Shown here in pieces: positions 18,797 to 28,071 of a stretch of DNA of 64,000 bases. A model generated the notes under the pieces. That model was not told the DNA's origin, made no database searches, and was given only the letters and a program-made list of their open reading frames with translations. Location of the stretch: assembly GCA_019695185.1 (NCBI GenBank), contig JAIBAN010000027.1, positions 17,216 to 81,215 on the forward strand, in the 5' to 3' direction. This DNA comes from Blastocatellia bacterium (GTDB lineage: Bacteria > Acidobacteriota > Blastocatellia > Chloracidobacteriales > Chloracidobacteriaceae). Within the stretch, counting starts at the first letter, position 1, and the number at the start of each line of letters is the position of its first letter. A program made the position numbers and the translations under genes.

Positions 18797-21700
18797 TCAA
18801 ACCGGATTGTCCGGTGCCTTCAATTCAAACCAAAACGTGCTGCCTTGGCCCGGCTGGCTTTCAACGCCAACCTTGCCGCCGTGGGCTTCCACCAGTTGTT
18901 TGACAATGGATAACCCCAATCCGGTCGAAGACTCTCCGCCGGTCGGACGGGCGCTCAGACGTTCAAATGCGCCAAACAATCGTTTTTTGTCATTTTCGGT
19001 CAATCCCGGACCTTCATCCCGCACGCTGACCCGAACCCAACCGTTTCCGTTGGAGACGGTGACTTCAATTGTTTTTCCAAGGGGCGAATACTTGACGGCG
19101 TTGCTGATGAGATTATCAAGCACCTGGGTGATGCGCTCCGGGTCGGCGTTGACCGGAGCGGCGGAACTTCCCTGGCAAACCAGCTTTTGGTTTTTGGCTT
19201 CAGCCTGGGGCAAATGCCAGCCCGTCACGGTTCCAACCAGGAGCAGGAGGTCAACTGGTTGGGGAGTCAGGTTGATGGCACCGGAATCGAGTGTTGCCAT
19301 TTGCAGCAGCGAATTGATGAGGGCAATCACTCGTTCCGTTTCGCGTTTGATATGGCCGACGTATTCGCCACAGGCTCCTACGGCGGCGTTGGTTTTGAAC
19401 GCTTCCAGCGTCAGTTCGGCAAATCCGGCAATCGTAAAGAGCGGGTTTTTCAAATCGTGGGCCGCAATGCCCAGCAAGCGGGTTTTGAATTCGTTGGCTT
19501 TTTCGGTTTTCTCTTTTTCAAGGCGCAGGCTTTCGGTTCGCTCGCGGACCAGTTTTTCCAACGCGAACGCCTGTAAAGTCAGTTGCCGGACGCGGATTTG
19601 ATACACCGCAAACCCGGCCCCGGCCACCACCAGCAGGACCAAAGCCTGGAACCAGCGGGTTTGGTAGAAAAACGGCCTGATGGTAAATGAAATGGTTTTT
19701 CCGGCTTCATCCCAGATTCCATCGCTGGAACAGGACTTGACCGAAAAGCGATAGGTTCCCGGTCCCAGATTGGTGAAAAACGCAGTCCGCCGGGTACCAA
19801 CCTGAATCCAGTTGGAATCGGAGCCTTCCAGCCGATACTGAAACCGGATTTTTTCAGGTACGGCAAAACTGAACCCGGTGTAAGTGATTTCCAGGCGGTT
19901 CACTCCCGGCTCAAACGTCAGTTCCGGCAAGGCATTTCGGTCCACACCGTTTACCGAAATGGTTTCAATGAGCGTACCGGGCGGCTTTCCGTCTCCTTGG
20001 TCCAACGTCAGGCGGGTGACGCCGTTGATCGTGGGGTACAAAACGGTGCCATCCGTCAAACGGCAAAAAGCGTTTTGAAATCCCCCGTTGGTTTCGCTGG
20101 CGGACATGCCGTCGGCCTTTGTGTAACCAGTGCTGAAGACCCGTGAAATCCGCCCTTCACAAAAATCCTCCAGTTCCCGGCGATTGACACGCGACAGTCC
20201 GCGATTGCCGCTCAACCAGAAATTGCCCTGCCGATCCTCAAAAACCGAAGACACAATGTCGTCAAACAAGCCGTCCTGGGTTCCGATTTTTGTGACCCGC
20301 CCATTTTTGACCCGATAGAGGCCGCCACCGTAGGTGCCGGCCCACAAGGTCTTTTCCGCATCCAGATAGAGCCCTCTCACATTCGGATTGCTGAGGCCGT
20401 TTGCGGTGGTGATGGAGGTAAAAACGCCGTCCTTGAAACGAAACAACCCGTTGTCGGTCCCCATCCAGAGCGAACCATCGGGAGCAGCCAGCAAATGACG
20501 CACCCAACTTTGCGGTGCATTGGGCAAATGGGAAAAGCCGTGAAACTTTCCGTCCGGAGTGCGTTGGGCGAGTCCGGCTCTGGTTCCGATCCACAGCGTC
20601 AGCCCATCGGCGGCCACCAGCACCGAGGCGATACCGGAATCAAGCAGGCCGTCCCGATCCCTGTGCAACGTGACCTCTCCGTTTTGGTATCGGCGCAGTC
20701 CGTGCTCAAAAAGCCCCATCCAAATGGCCCCGGTTTTATCCTCGGCCATCGCCCACACACACCGGATGAGCAGACTTTCCACCACGCCGCCCTGCAACCG
20801 GTGGATGCCGTTGCAACTGGTGCTCATCCAGATTGCGCCGGTCCGGTCCTGAAACACCGCCGTCACGCTGGGGTCTGTGACGGCCTTGATCGGAATGGCT
20901 GAGAGCTTGCCTTGCGCCAGACAAAACAATCCCTGAACCGCAGTACCAATCCAAAAATTGCCCTCCCGGTCCTGGAACAGGCTTTGAATTGGGGTGTTGG
21001 TCAAACCTGGTACTGACAGTGGGCGAATTCCCTTGTCGGTGCAAATGGCCACGCCATTCTTGGTGGCAACCCACAGGTTTCCGTCCCGGTCTTCCAGTAA
21101 ATCCACCACCGTGTTGTCGGGCAAACCGTCCACTGTCTGGTAGCGGCGGATCCGCCCATCCGGCTGGATAACACAGAGCCCCTGTTCAAAATTTCCAAAC
21201 CACAGATTTTGACGGTGATCCACGATCAAGGGAGCGGTGGGCACTCCAGGAAGCCCTGGAACCAACTGAAACCTTCCTTGTTGAAAAACAACCAGACCCT
21301 GTTCGCTTCCGATGAAAATCCGCCCGTCGGGATAGGCAACCACGGCTTGCATCTTGAAGCGGGGGTCCTCTGGGAGCGGTACAAAACGGGTTCCATCCCA
21401 ACAACGCAGCACCTCACCGCAAATCCAGAGATTGCCGGCGGCGTCCTCACAAAAACTGTTCACGTTGCGCAAAGCCTGGGCTTCAGGTTCGGTGAAAACA
21501 TGGATTTCATCCCGCACGGGATCAAGATACATGAGACCCGGACCTTCGGCACCGCACCAAAGCCACCCACGCCGGTCCCGAAAGACAGTTATCAAACGAT
21601 TGGTGGGGAAAGACGGACTGTGGTCCGTGTAGGTCCGAAACCGGACTCCATCAAACCGGGCCAACCCCCCAAACGTGACAATCCAGAGATAGCCGTCGCG

Positions 21701-21916
21701 GGTTTGGGTCATGCCCATGATGGTATTTTGCGGCACCCCCTGCTCAACCTGCCATTGCCGACAGGTGGAAAAGTGAAAGGGGCTGCCGGTGGGCAGGGAT
21801 TCCCGATGGAAGCAGGGCGGTACCCCTTCGCGGACCTCAGCCCAGCCCGGCAGATTAAACGCCAGGAGTTGGCACAAAATCCCGAAAATACAGAACCGGA
21901 CATGACGATGTTTCAT
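18797..21916 (-). CDS. Propeller-type sensor histidine kinase
   Basis: The protein of 1039 residues has a signal peptide, then about 12-14 beta-propeller strands of the two-component-regulator propeller type (GNLWVATKNGVA, GAIWMGLFEHGL and others), a Y_Y_Y domain (about 640-710), one membrane segment (about 740-765), a coiled coil, a HisKA domain with His820 in AAHDLKNP, and a HATPase domain ending GLGLSIVKQLVEAHGG. Relatives (BT-type hybrid sensors in Bacteroidetes, many in Acidobacteria) sense polysaccharide fragments in the periplasm. It has no receiver domain, so it needs an outside partner; the nearby LytTR regulator is one candidate. I start at Met10 of the open frame, just before the hydrophobic segment. 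Confidence 0.93.
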   Translation of the reverse strand: MKHRHVRFCIFGILCQLLAFNLPGWAEVREGVPPCFHRESLPTGSPFHFSTCRQWQVEQGVPQNTIMGMTQTRDGYLWIVTFGGLARFDGVRFRTYTDHSPSFPTNRLITVFRDRRGWLWCGAEGPGLMYLDPVRDEIHVFTEPEAQALRNVNSFCEDAAGNLWICGEVLRCWDGTRFVPLPEDPRFKMQAVVAYPDGRIFIGSEQGLVVFQQGRFQLVPGLPGVPTAPLIVDHRQNLWFGNFEQGLCVIQPDGRIRRYQTVDGLPDNTVVDLLEDRDGNLWVATKNGVAICTDKGIRPLSVPGLTNTPIQSLFQDREGNFWIGTAVQGLFCLAQGKLSAIPIKAVTDPSVTAVFQDRTGAIWMSTSCNGIHRLQGGVVESLLIRCVWAMAEDKTGAIWMGLFEHGLRRYQNGEVTLHRDRDGLLDSGIASVLVAADGLTLWIGTRAGLAQRTPDGKFHGFSHLPNAPQSWVRHLLAAPDGSLWMGTDNGLFRFKDGVFTSITTANGLSNPNVRGLYLDAEKTLWAGTYGGGLYRVKNGRVTKIGTQDGLFDDIVSSVFEDRQGNFWLSGNRGLSRVNRRELEDFCEGRISRVFSTGYTKADGMSASETNGGFQNAFCRLTDGTVLYPTINGVTRLTLDQGDGKPPGTLIETISVNGVDRNALPELTFEPGVNRLEITYTGFSFAVPEKIRFQYRLEGSDSNWIQVGTRRTAFFTNLGPGTYRFSVKSCSSDGIWDEAGKTISFTIRPFFYQTRWFQALVLLVVAGAGFAVYQIRVRQLTLQAFALEKLVRERTESLRLEKEKTEKANEFKTRLLGIAAHDLKNPLFTIAGFAELTLEAFKTNAAVGACGEYVGHIKRETERVIALINSLLQMATLDSGAINLTPQPVDLLLLVGTVTGWHLPQAEAKNQKLVCQGSSAAPVNADPERITQVLDNLISNAVKYSPLGKTIEVTVSNGNGWVRVSVRDEGPGLTENDKKRLFGAFERLSARPTGGESSTGLGLSIVKQLVEAHGGKVGVESQPGQGSTFWFELKAPDNPV

Positions 21917-21986
21917 CAGCTTGGATGGCCGGGAACAGGTCAACCAAATTCAAAATGAGGATTCCACAAAACCAAAACTCAACAAA

Positions 21987-22451
21987 TTACCAGCGGTGGT
22001 AGGCAGGATGCCCCGGCTTAACCGCCACAAAAGTTCCCCGGCAGGTGGCGCAGACCTTTTCTCCGGCAATTAGTTTCGCATCAATTACCGCCCGGTCGTC
22101 GGTGGATTCGGTCACCACAGCCACCAGCTTGACCGGCCCCTTGCTCGGTGTGGGGCGAAACAGCTTGATGGCGTAATCAGCCGTCACGGTACAGGGCGGG
22201 CGGTCTGCTCCGGCCCGGTTCATCAAATGCCACGCGGCAGCCCAGTTTGAATGACAGTCCAGCAGCGAGCCGATGATGCCGCCGTTGAGCATGCCGGGAA
22301 AGGCTTCGTGGTGCGGTTCGGGCGTCCATTCGGCGATGACTTCTTCGCCTTGGGGAAAGCTGCGAATGCGCAGCCCTTTTTGGTTTGAAGGTCCACAGCC
22401 AAAACATTCACTGTGGGGTGCGTAAGTTTCCTGAAGGCTTTTTTCGCTCAT
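21987..22451 (-). CDS. PaaI-family hotdog thioesterase
   Basis: The 154-residue protein has the hotdog-fold pattern of small acyl-CoA thioesterases: MLNGGIIGSLLDCHSNWAA contains the Gly-Gly helix start and an Asp as the likely catalytic residue, followed by VTADYAIKLFRPTP. An N-terminal pair of cysteines (CFGCGPSN, residues 17-24) is common in this subgroup and may bind a metal. It would hydrolyse acyl-CoA; the chain type cannot be told from sequence. The start has CTATG context. Confidence 0.88.
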   Translation of the reverse strand: MSEKSLQETYAPHSECFGCGPSNQKGLRIRSFPQGEEVIAEWTPEPHHEAFPGMLNGGIIGSLLDCHSNWAAAWHLMNRAGADRPPCTVTADYAIKLFRPTPSKGPVKLVAVVTESTDDRAVIDAKLIAGEKVCATCRGTFVAVKPGHPAYHRW

Positions 22452-22455
22452 AGAA

Positions 22456-22663
22456 ATTCAGGGTTCAGGGTTCAGGGTTCAGGGTTCAGGGTCTGGGGTT
22501 CAGGGTCTGGGGTTTTTGAGAGGCAGAAGAAACCAGGCAGAATCGAAAACCGGATTTGAGATTGCGGATTGAGAATTGAGAATTGACAACCAATTGAAAC
22601 TTCAATTTTCGGCTCTTCGAAAACCCTGAACCCTGAACCCTAGACCCTGGACCCTGGACCCTG
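22456..22663. repeat. Nested inverted 7-bp repeat cassette (GGGTTCA outside, GAATTGA inside)
   Basis: Left arm 22456-22515 of GGGTTCA/GGGTCTG units, right arm 22617-22663. Between them lies a second, shorter pair (GATTGAGAATTGAG and its loose complement). The right arm ends 5 nt from the ribF stop codon. Confidence 0.9.
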
Positions 22664-22668
22664 TGATA

Positions 22669-23622
22669 TCAACTTACCGCCAGATTCTTTCTGACGGCGG
22701 TGTGTTCAAAATACTTCCGGGCGCGCTCGGCATCGCGGTTGATTTGGGCGCGCAGGGCGTCGAGGCCGGAAAATTTCTTTTCATCCCGCAGGCGGTGCAA
22801 AAAGCGGGTGCGGAGGTTCTGACCGTATAAATCGCCGCTGTAATCCAGTACATGGGTTTCCACCACCCGATTTAACTCACCACCCACTGTTGGGCGAACT
22901 CCGACATTGGTCACGCTCCGCCGCCACGTTCCATCAATCAGGCTGGCTGTGACATAAACGCCATCGGCAGGCACGACCCGGTTGATGATTTCCAGATTGG
23001 CGGTGGGAAACGAAAGGGTCCGACCCAGCTTGCGCCCCTCCACCACTTTGCCTTCCACGCCGTAGGGCCGTCCGAGCATGCGCCGGGCCAGCGTGACCCG
23101 TCCCGCACGTATCAGGCGGCGAATCATGGTGGAACTGATGCGGCGTCCGCGCAACAGGACTTCACCGACTTCTTCGGCAGTAAAGCCAAAGCGTTCACCA
23201 CAGATTTTGAGGGTTTCAATTTTGCCGCCCCGGTTCCGGCCAAAAGCAAATCCCTTGCCCAGATAGACCTCGCGGGCCCGCAGCCGTTCAAAAATAATGT
23301 GCTCAATAAACTCGTCGGCTGTGAGGGCAGCCAGTTCGCGGGTAAAGGGCAGGACCAGCACCTGCCTGATTCCTAAAATTCCCATTCCCTCAATCCGCTG
23401 CTGAATGGTTTGCAACAAGGGAGGGGCGGTTTCAGGATGCAAAACTGCCCGTGGATGCGGGTCAAACGTGATAACAGTCGGAATGCAACCGGTTTCCAGT
23501 GCCCGGTCAGCCACCTGCTTCATAATGGCTTGATGCCCCAAATGGAGGCCATCAAAGACGCCGAGGGTCAAAATGGTTGGTCCGGTAATGCCTGGGTCAT
23601 TCAAATCAAAAAATGTTTTCAT
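22669..23622 (-). CDS. ribF: Bifunctional riboflavin kinase / FAD synthetase
   Basis: RibF phosphorylates riboflavin to FMN and adenylylates it to FAD. The 317-residue protein has the N-terminal nucleotidyltransferase domain with [11 protein letters not shown] (HxGH-like), TFDPHP, and SSTMIR, then the C-terminal kinase domain with [11 protein letters not shown] and [11 protein letters not shown]. Length and order are standard. The start has CTATG context with no ribosome binding site, and a 9-bp stem directly precedes it (listed separately). There is no FMN riboswitch pattern upstream. Confidence 0.97.
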   Translation of the reverse strand: MKTFFDLNDPGITGPTILTLGVFDGLHLGHQAIMKQVADRALETGCIPTVITFDPHPRAVLHPETAPPLLQTIQQRIEGMGILGIRQVLVLPFTRELAALTADEFIEHIIFERLRAREVYLGKGFAFGRNRGGKIETLKICGERFGFTAEEVGEVLLRGRRISSTMIRRLIRAGRVTLARRMLGRPYGVEGKVVEGRKLGRTLSFPTANLEIINRVVPADGVYVTASLIDGTWRRSVTNVGVRPTVGGELNRVVETHVLDYSGDLYGQNLRTRFLHRLRDEKKFSGLDALRAQINRDAERARKYFEHTAVRKNLAVS

Positions 23623-23626
23623 AGGG

Positions 23627-23664
23627 AAAAGCTGTCAGCCGTCAGCTCTCAGTTCACAGCTTTT
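23627..23664 (-). promoter_or_regulatory. Hairpin in the ribF leader built on TCAGNNN heptamers
   Basis: AAAAGCTGT (23627-23635) and ACAGCTTTT (23656-23664) are perfect complements; the loop is three heptamers TCAGCCG, TCAGCTC, TCAGTTC (23635-23655). In the mRNA the stem ends about 4 nt before the ribF ATG, so it may affect initiation. Confidence 0.55.
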
Positions 23665-23729
23665 TTATCTTCCTGCCGGAATTTCCTGAGCAAGCTGGGA
23701 CCCGAGAGATGAAGGTCGGAAACTGAAAG

Positions 23730-24482
23730 CTAAATTTCAAATGTCAGCCCATCGTAGGCCAATTCCACGCCGGAGGGAAGTTCAGCCGATAATCCGGCAT
23801 GGCTCACCCGGTGTGACATGTGAGTGAAATAGGTATGGCGGGGAGTCAGTTTGGCAACGTACCGCAGACTTTCTTCCAGATTCAAATGGGTCGGGTGCGG
23901 ATTGTAGTGTAAACAATCCAAAATCAACACATCCAAGTCACGCAACCCTTCACAGGCTGCCTCCGGAATCAAATTGCAGTCGGTCACATAGGCCATGCGT
24001 CCAATCCGAAAGGCCAGCACGGGCAAATTTCCATGAATCACCTCCAGCGGCTGGATTTCCAGCCCAAACAGGGAAAACGGCCCGTAAATCGTATGCGGGA
24101 CGATTTCCGGCTGACTCGATGCCCCCCGGGGACGGAAAATGTAACTGAACATTTCGCGCATCCCAATCCAGGCAATTTCGTTGGCAAAAAACGGAATCGG
24201 CCCCACCTTCTGGTTGATTGGGCGCACATCGTCAATCCCAAACACATGGTCGGCATGACAATGGGTAATCAGCACGGCATGGAGTTCTTTAAGCCCAACC
24301 CGGAGGGCCTGCTGGCGGAAATCCGCTGATGTGTCAATCAGGATGTTTCGCCCCTCATGCTCAATTAAAAGCGAAACCCGCAGACGTTTGTCTCGCGGGT
24401 CGGTGGAACGGCAGATTTCGCAATCACATCCAATCGCAGGAACACCGGTTGAGGTCCCGGTGCCAAGGAAAGTTACTTTCAT
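23730..24482 (-). CDS. MBL-fold metal-dependent hydrolase (PhnP-like)
   Basis: The 250-residue protein opens MKVTFLGTGTSTGVPAIGCDC and has the metal motif THCHADH (HxHxDH), a later metal-ligand Asp in DVLILDCLHY and a final THMSH. This set is that of PhnP-like phosphodiesterases and relatives that cleave small cyclic phosphates; the extra cysteines near the N-terminus (CDCEICRS) match the zinc site of that group. The exact substrate is unknown. The open frame runs 55 codons further upstream, but that part only translates the AATTCTC repeat array, so I start at 24482, which has CTATG context. Confidence 0.9.
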   Translation of the reverse strand: MKVTFLGTGTSTGVPAIGCDCEICRSTDPRDKRLRVSLLIEHEGRNILIDTSADFRQQALRVGLKELHAVLITHCHADHVFGIDDVRPINQKVGPIPFFANEIAWIGMREMFSYIFRPRGASSQPEIVPHTIYGPFSLFGLEIQPLEVIHGNLPVLAFRIGRMAYVTDCNLIPEAACEGLRDLDVLILDCLHYNPHPTHLNLEESLRYVAKLTPRHTYFTHMSHRVSHAGLSAELPSGVELAYDGLTFEI

Positions 24483-24484
24483 AG

Positions 24485-24670
24485 GCAATTGAGAATTGAG
24501 AACTGAGCCTTGAGCCTTGAGCCTTGAGAATTGAGAATTGAGAATTGAGAATTGAGAATTGAGAATTGTACCAATCCCTGTCTTCAGGTTGAAATTGATT
24601 TTTTCCACAAACCTAAAGAATTTTGAACTGGTTTTATTAATTCTCAATTCTCAATTCTCAATTCTCAATT
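24485..24670. repeat. Inverted 7-bp repeat cassette (TGAGAAT and TGAGCCT)
   Basis: The left arm holds TGAGAAT and TGAGCCT heptamers (about 24485-24567), the right arm AATTCTC heptamers (about 24640-24670). The cassette starts 3 nt from one gene and ends 3 nt from the next gene's stop codon. Confidence 0.9.
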
Positions 24671-24673
24671 ATT

Positions 24674-25144
24674 TCACGGAAGTTGTTGACTCAAACGGAC
24701 AAACTGAACCTGAAGGTTTTTCAAAACATCGTCCAGGGTTTGGCGCTCCTCTTCGGAAAGATTGTTATGGGTCTTTTGTTTCAGCACCATGAGAACCTCT
24801 ATCATGTGCTGGGCGCTCGGCAGGTCCGGCTCCATCGGACCAAATTGTTTGACCAGACCGAGGCACATCATGGCGTTGCCAGCCAAGCTCATGACGAAAT
24901 CGTTGAATGTGACGGTCCCGGTGCTGATACCGTAAGGGTCGTCCAATTCCGGCAACGGTGCCTCAGCCTGGGTGGTTGGGATCGAATCCAACCCGACCGC
25001 CGGTGTCGGGGCGACCGTGGCCGTCACTTTGTTGATTGGTAACGACGGTTCCTCAGTCTCATCAATATCAAACCGGGAAGTGCCATCCGGATTGAATAAA
25101 CGGCGGTCACTCACCTTAAAAGTTGATTCCTTCTCTGCCCCCAT
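24674..25144 (-). CDS. DUF1844 family protein
   Basis: The C-terminal two thirds (from about residue 75) match DUF1844: FNDFVMSLAGNAMMCLGL, then AQHMIEVLMVLKQKT and NLSEEERQTLDDVL. This all-helical domain is common in Acidobacteria and Deltaproteobacteria and has no known function. The N-terminal 70 residues are acidic and likely disordered. GGAGG precedes the start. Confidence 0.88.
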   Translation of the reverse strand: MGAEKESTFKVSDRRLFNPDGTSRFDIDETEEPSLPINKVTATVAPTPAVGLDSIPTTQAEAPLPELDDPYGISTGTVTFNDFVMSLAGNAMMCLGLVKQFGPMEPDLPSAQHMIEVLMVLKQKTHNNLSEEERQTLDDVLKNLQVQFVRLSQQLP

Positions 25145-25152
25145 AGCCCTCC

Positions 25153-25280
25153 TTCATTTGCCATTTGCCATTTGCCATTTGCCAGGGTTCATCGCATGTG
25201 GCGGATCCGCCACATTTTCCGGACCCAGTACAGTCCGGCCAGCAGTCAATGGCAAATCGCAAATCGCAAATCGCAAATGC
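25153..25280. repeat. Inverted 7-bp repeat cassette (GCCATTT / AAATCGC) with a 20-bp perfect palindrome
   Basis: Left arm 25153-25184 has CATTTGC heptamers; the right arm (about 25247-25280) has CAAATCG units. A perfect 20-bp palindrome centred on GGATCC (25196-25215) sits in the middle. The right arm ends 2 nt from the next stop codon. Confidence 0.88.
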
Positions 25281-25281
25281 T

Positions 25282-26727
25282 TTAGTTTTCATTTTCCGGA
25301 TTATTCAGGCGTCCCCGTGCGACCCTTGGCCGTCTTTTGCGCCGTAAATCGGAAATCTCAATTTCCAGGTCACGGATGTCACGCACCGAATCCTCCATTT
25401 GGCCGTAAATAATATCCAACTTCTTCATTGCGACAAGAATAACCTCCGTCACCTGCCGGAGGGCCTGAAACATGCCTTTGTGGACTGCCAGGGCCTCCTG
25501 GCTTTCCTCATCGCCAACTCCACCCTGTTCAAAAAACTGTTTCAGTTCATCACGGTGAAACTCCAATTCCCCATGCAGGCGTTCCCGTTCAACCCGCAAG
25601 CGCAGCAGAGCCCGGTGAGTTCGCTCCAGTTCGGCATTGAGATTGGTGGCGGCCTGACCATAACTGCCGATTTCCTGCTGCATGATCTCAAGCGTCTGCA
25701 TCAGGCGCTCCCGCTCACCGGGCGGCGGCGGCACTTCGGGAAAATAAATTGCCGCCGGTTGGGGCGAAACGGGTTCTTCATCCAGCCGCAGGTCGGCCAG
25801 GGCACTCCCCAGTTCCCGTTCGGATGGTTCCGGCTCCGGGCGAATCGGCGGTTTCACCATCACTTTGACCGGAGCGGAAATTGGGATTGCCGGAGCGGCG
25901 GGTGCAGGTGGCGGGTCCACCGGAGCCTGCATTAACGCCCGCAGGGTGCAGATTTTCATTTTTTCCGCAGCTTGCACCGAAATTCCGGAAGCCTCCGAAA
26001 TTTCCTGCGGAGAGGCAATCACCAAATCGCTTAACCGGGTAATACCCGCCGAATAGACCTTTTGCACGTCTTCGGGTTCAATTTCCTTGAAAAACGGCAA
26101 CATTTCGGAAATCAGATAGGTGCTGGCCGTGCGGAACCGCTCTTTAACATCATTGACCTGCTGCGGCAACAGCGGACGCGGGCCGGATTCCGCACTCGTA
26201 TTCTGATGAATCAGCCGTTTCAATTCGTTAAAATCACGGAGCAGGTTTTTGGTGTCCCGGTCGGTAAGGGTCTGCCGTTTTCCCAGTTGCACGTCCAGCA
26301 AGGGCCGTTCAATCGCTTTCAGCACGTCATAGATATCATGGTATTTGATGGCGTCGGCGGCATTGACCAGCGGCTTGAGCGCACCGATACAGGCTTCCAC
26401 ATTTCCTCGCAAAGCCTGGTCTTTTTCAGTCGGGTCCCCATTTTTGGCGACCCATTCCGTCAGGGCCTGAAGCGAAAACCCCACCGGATCCAAAAACTGC
26501 ATCACTATATTATTGAAGGTTTCCTTTAATTCGACATCGGCTTGGCGGTCATGGGTCAACCGGTCCACCGCAACACCAGGAAAAACGCCTGAGGAAGCAA
26601 TCAGGCCATCAATTGCAGCCGAAATATCTTCGTCACCCAGTTCCGAAAACCGTGCCGCCAGCTCCCCTGAAACGGTGCGGCCCCGCCGGGTGTCTTCCCC
26701 TGGAAATCGTCTTTCCTGTTCGCTCAT
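25282..26727 (-). CDS. Unknown helical protein with a helix-hairpin-helix motif and coiled coil
   Basis: I do not recognise this 481-residue protein as a named family. Residues 1-215 are predicted mainly helical. Around 220-255 the pattern AGITRLSDLVIAS-PQEISEASGIS resembles a helix-hairpin-helix of the type found in RNA polymerase alpha C-terminal domains. A Pro/Ala-rich linker (about 260-330) follows, then a long coiled coil (about 340-470) and a basic tail (RRKRRPRVARGRL). It could be a structural or nucleic-acid-associated protein. It precedes the DUF1844 gene on the same strand. The start at 26727 is preferred over an upstream Met because the extra codons translate a repeat array. Confidence 0.6.
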   Translation of the reverse strand: MSEQERRFPGEDTRRGRTVSGELAARFSELGDEDISAAIDGLIASSGVFPGVAVDRLTHDRQADVELKETFNNIVMQFLDPVGFSLQALTEWVAKNGDPTEKDQALRGNVEACIGALKPLVNAADAIKYHDIYDVLKAIERPLLDVQLGKRQTLTDRDTKNLLRDFNELKRLIHQNTSAESGPRPLLPQQVNDVKERFRTASTYLISEMLPFFKEIEPEDVQKVYSAGITRLSDLVIASPQEISEASGISVQAAEKMKICTLRALMQAPVDPPPAPAAPAIPISAPVKVMVKPPIRPEPEPSERELGSALADLRLDEEPVSPQPAAIYFPEVPPPPGERERLMQTLEIMQQEIGSYGQAATNLNAELERTHRALLRLRVERERLHGELEFHRDELKQFFEQGGVGDEESQEALAVHKGMFQALRQVTEVILVAMKKLDIIYGQMEDSVRDIRDLEIEISDLRRKRRPRVARGRLNNPENEN

Positions 26728-26737
26728 AGATTCCCCT

Positions 26738-26843
26738 TTAGGACTGAGGACTGAGGACTGAGCCCACATCAACTGTTCTTTTGCAATGATGAGGTGGAAA
26801 TCCGTCGTAATGACGTGCTCGGCCCTCAGTCCTCAGTCCTGGT
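26738..26843. repeat. Inverted 7-bp repeat cassette (TGAGGAC / CAGTCCT)
   Basis: Left arm about 26738-26761, right arm about 26822-26843, ending 6 nt before the lpxD stop codon. Confidence 0.88.
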
Positions 26844-26844
26844 T

Positions 26845-27873
26845 TTATGTCTTTTCCTGCTCAAGTGCGGCCACCCGTTCCTGCAAAGCCCGGATGGTTT
26901 TATATAATTCAGGCAGTTTTTGGAAGACGACCGAGGCTTTTAACCAGTCCCGGTTGTCAATGGCGGGATACCCGGAAACAATTTTTTTGGGTTCAACCGA
27001 ATTCGGAATCCCGGTTTGAGCGGTTGCAACCACATCATCGCCGATTGTGAGGTGTCCGGCAACCCCAACTTGTCCGGCCAGAGTGACCCGATTTCCAACC
27101 TGACTGCTGCCAGCCAATCCAACCTGCGCACACAGTAATGTATCCTCGCCAACAGTGGAGCCATGCCCGACCTGCACCAGGTTGTCAATTTTGGCTCCCC
27201 GGCAAATCCGGGTTTCCCCAATACTGGCCCGGTCAATCTGGGAACCGGCCCCGATTTCAACATCGTCTTCAAGCACTACGGTTCCAGCCTGAACAATTTT
27301 GAACCAGGCCCCGGAGGGTTGTTTGGCATAGCCAAACCCGTCACTTCCAACCGTCACCTGGTTTTGCAGGCGGCAGCGGGCACCGATTGTGACAAATTCC
27401 CGCACCACACAATTGGCATGCAGATAACTGTCAGCTCCAATTGTCACGCCAGGGTAAATCGTGCAATGGGCCTGAATTGTCACCCGGTCCCCAATTACGG
27501 CATTTGCCCCAATCACGACATAGGGGCCAAGCGAAACCTGGTCGCCCAACCGGGCGGTGGGGTCAATCACAGCAGTCGGATGAATACCCGGCGGAGGGTC
27601 CGGCGGTTGGTAAAACAAGGCCAAGACATGGGCAAAAGCGAGATAGGCATCGGGAGCCCGCAGGAGTGGCCGGGTGGCTTCCACCTGCACCTTGGCCCCC
27701 ACAATGACGGCTCCGGCGTGGGTGGTTTTGAGTTTGGGGGCATAGCGCGGGTTTGACAGAAAGGAAAGCTCCGTCGGACCAGCTTCGTCCAATCCGGCCA
27801 CGCCCGTTATTTCACAGTCCGCATTCCCCTCCAGGGTTAAACCGAGTTTTTCGGCAATTTCACCAAGTTTCAT
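26845..27873 (-). CDS. lpxD: UDP-3-O-acylglucosamine N-acyltransferase
   Basis: LpxD adds the second hydroxyacyl chain from acyl-ACP in lipid A synthesis, so the organism has an LPS-bearing outer membrane. The 342-residue protein has the N-terminal uridine-binding domain (GVAGLDEAGPTELSFLSNPRY), a long left-handed beta-helix of hexapeptide repeats (IHPTAVIDPTA and others), and a C-terminal helix. Typical motifs include GSDGFGYA and VQVGHGSTVGEDTLLCAQVGLAGS with the catalytic His. No other lpx genes are in the window. Confidence 0.96.
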   Translation of the reverse strand: MKLGEIAEKLGLTLEGNADCEITGVAGLDEAGPTELSFLSNPRYAPKLKTTHAGAVIVGAKVQVEATRPLLRAPDAYLAFAHVLALFYQPPDPPPGIHPTAVIDPTARLGDQVSLGPYVVIGANAVIGDRVTIQAHCTIYPGVTIGADSYLHANCVVREFVTIGARCRLQNQVTVGSDGFGYAKQPSGAWFKIVQAGTVVLEDDVEIGAGSQIDRASIGETRICRGAKIDNLVQVGHGSTVGEDTLLCAQVGLAGSSQVGNRVTLAGQVGVAGHLTIGDDVVATAQTGIPNSVEPKKIVSGYPAIDNRDWLKASVVFQKLPELYKTIRALQERVAALEQEKT

Positions 27874-27879
27874 AAAAAA

Positions 27880-28069
27880 GAGTTCAGGGTTCAGGATGCT
27901 GAATCCAGGGTTCAGGGTTCAGGGTTCAGGGTTCAGGGTTTCCATTTGGGAATTGGGAATTGGGGTTTGAGTATACCCCCGCTAGTATCGTCCCCAATTT
28001 CCGCTATGCGAAAACCCTGAACCCTGAACCCTGAACCCTGAACCCTGAACCCTGAGCTCTGAACCCTGT
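27880..28069. repeat. Inverted 7-bp repeat cassette (GGGTTCA family)
   Basis: Left arm 27880-27943 and right arm 28013-28069, each with at least five heptamers. The spacer has a minor heptamer run (GGGAATT). The right arm ends 2 nt from the stop codon of the glutamate dehydrogenase homologue. Confidence 0.92.
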
Positions 28070-28071
28070 TT

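Noticed and set aside
23623..23729. FMN riboswitch before ribF
   Set aside because: The gap is only about 107 bp and lacks the conserved FMN-aptamer segments.
22456..28069. Repeat arrays as CRISPR
   Set aside because: Units are 7 bp in direct tandem with no unique spacers and no cas genes in the window.
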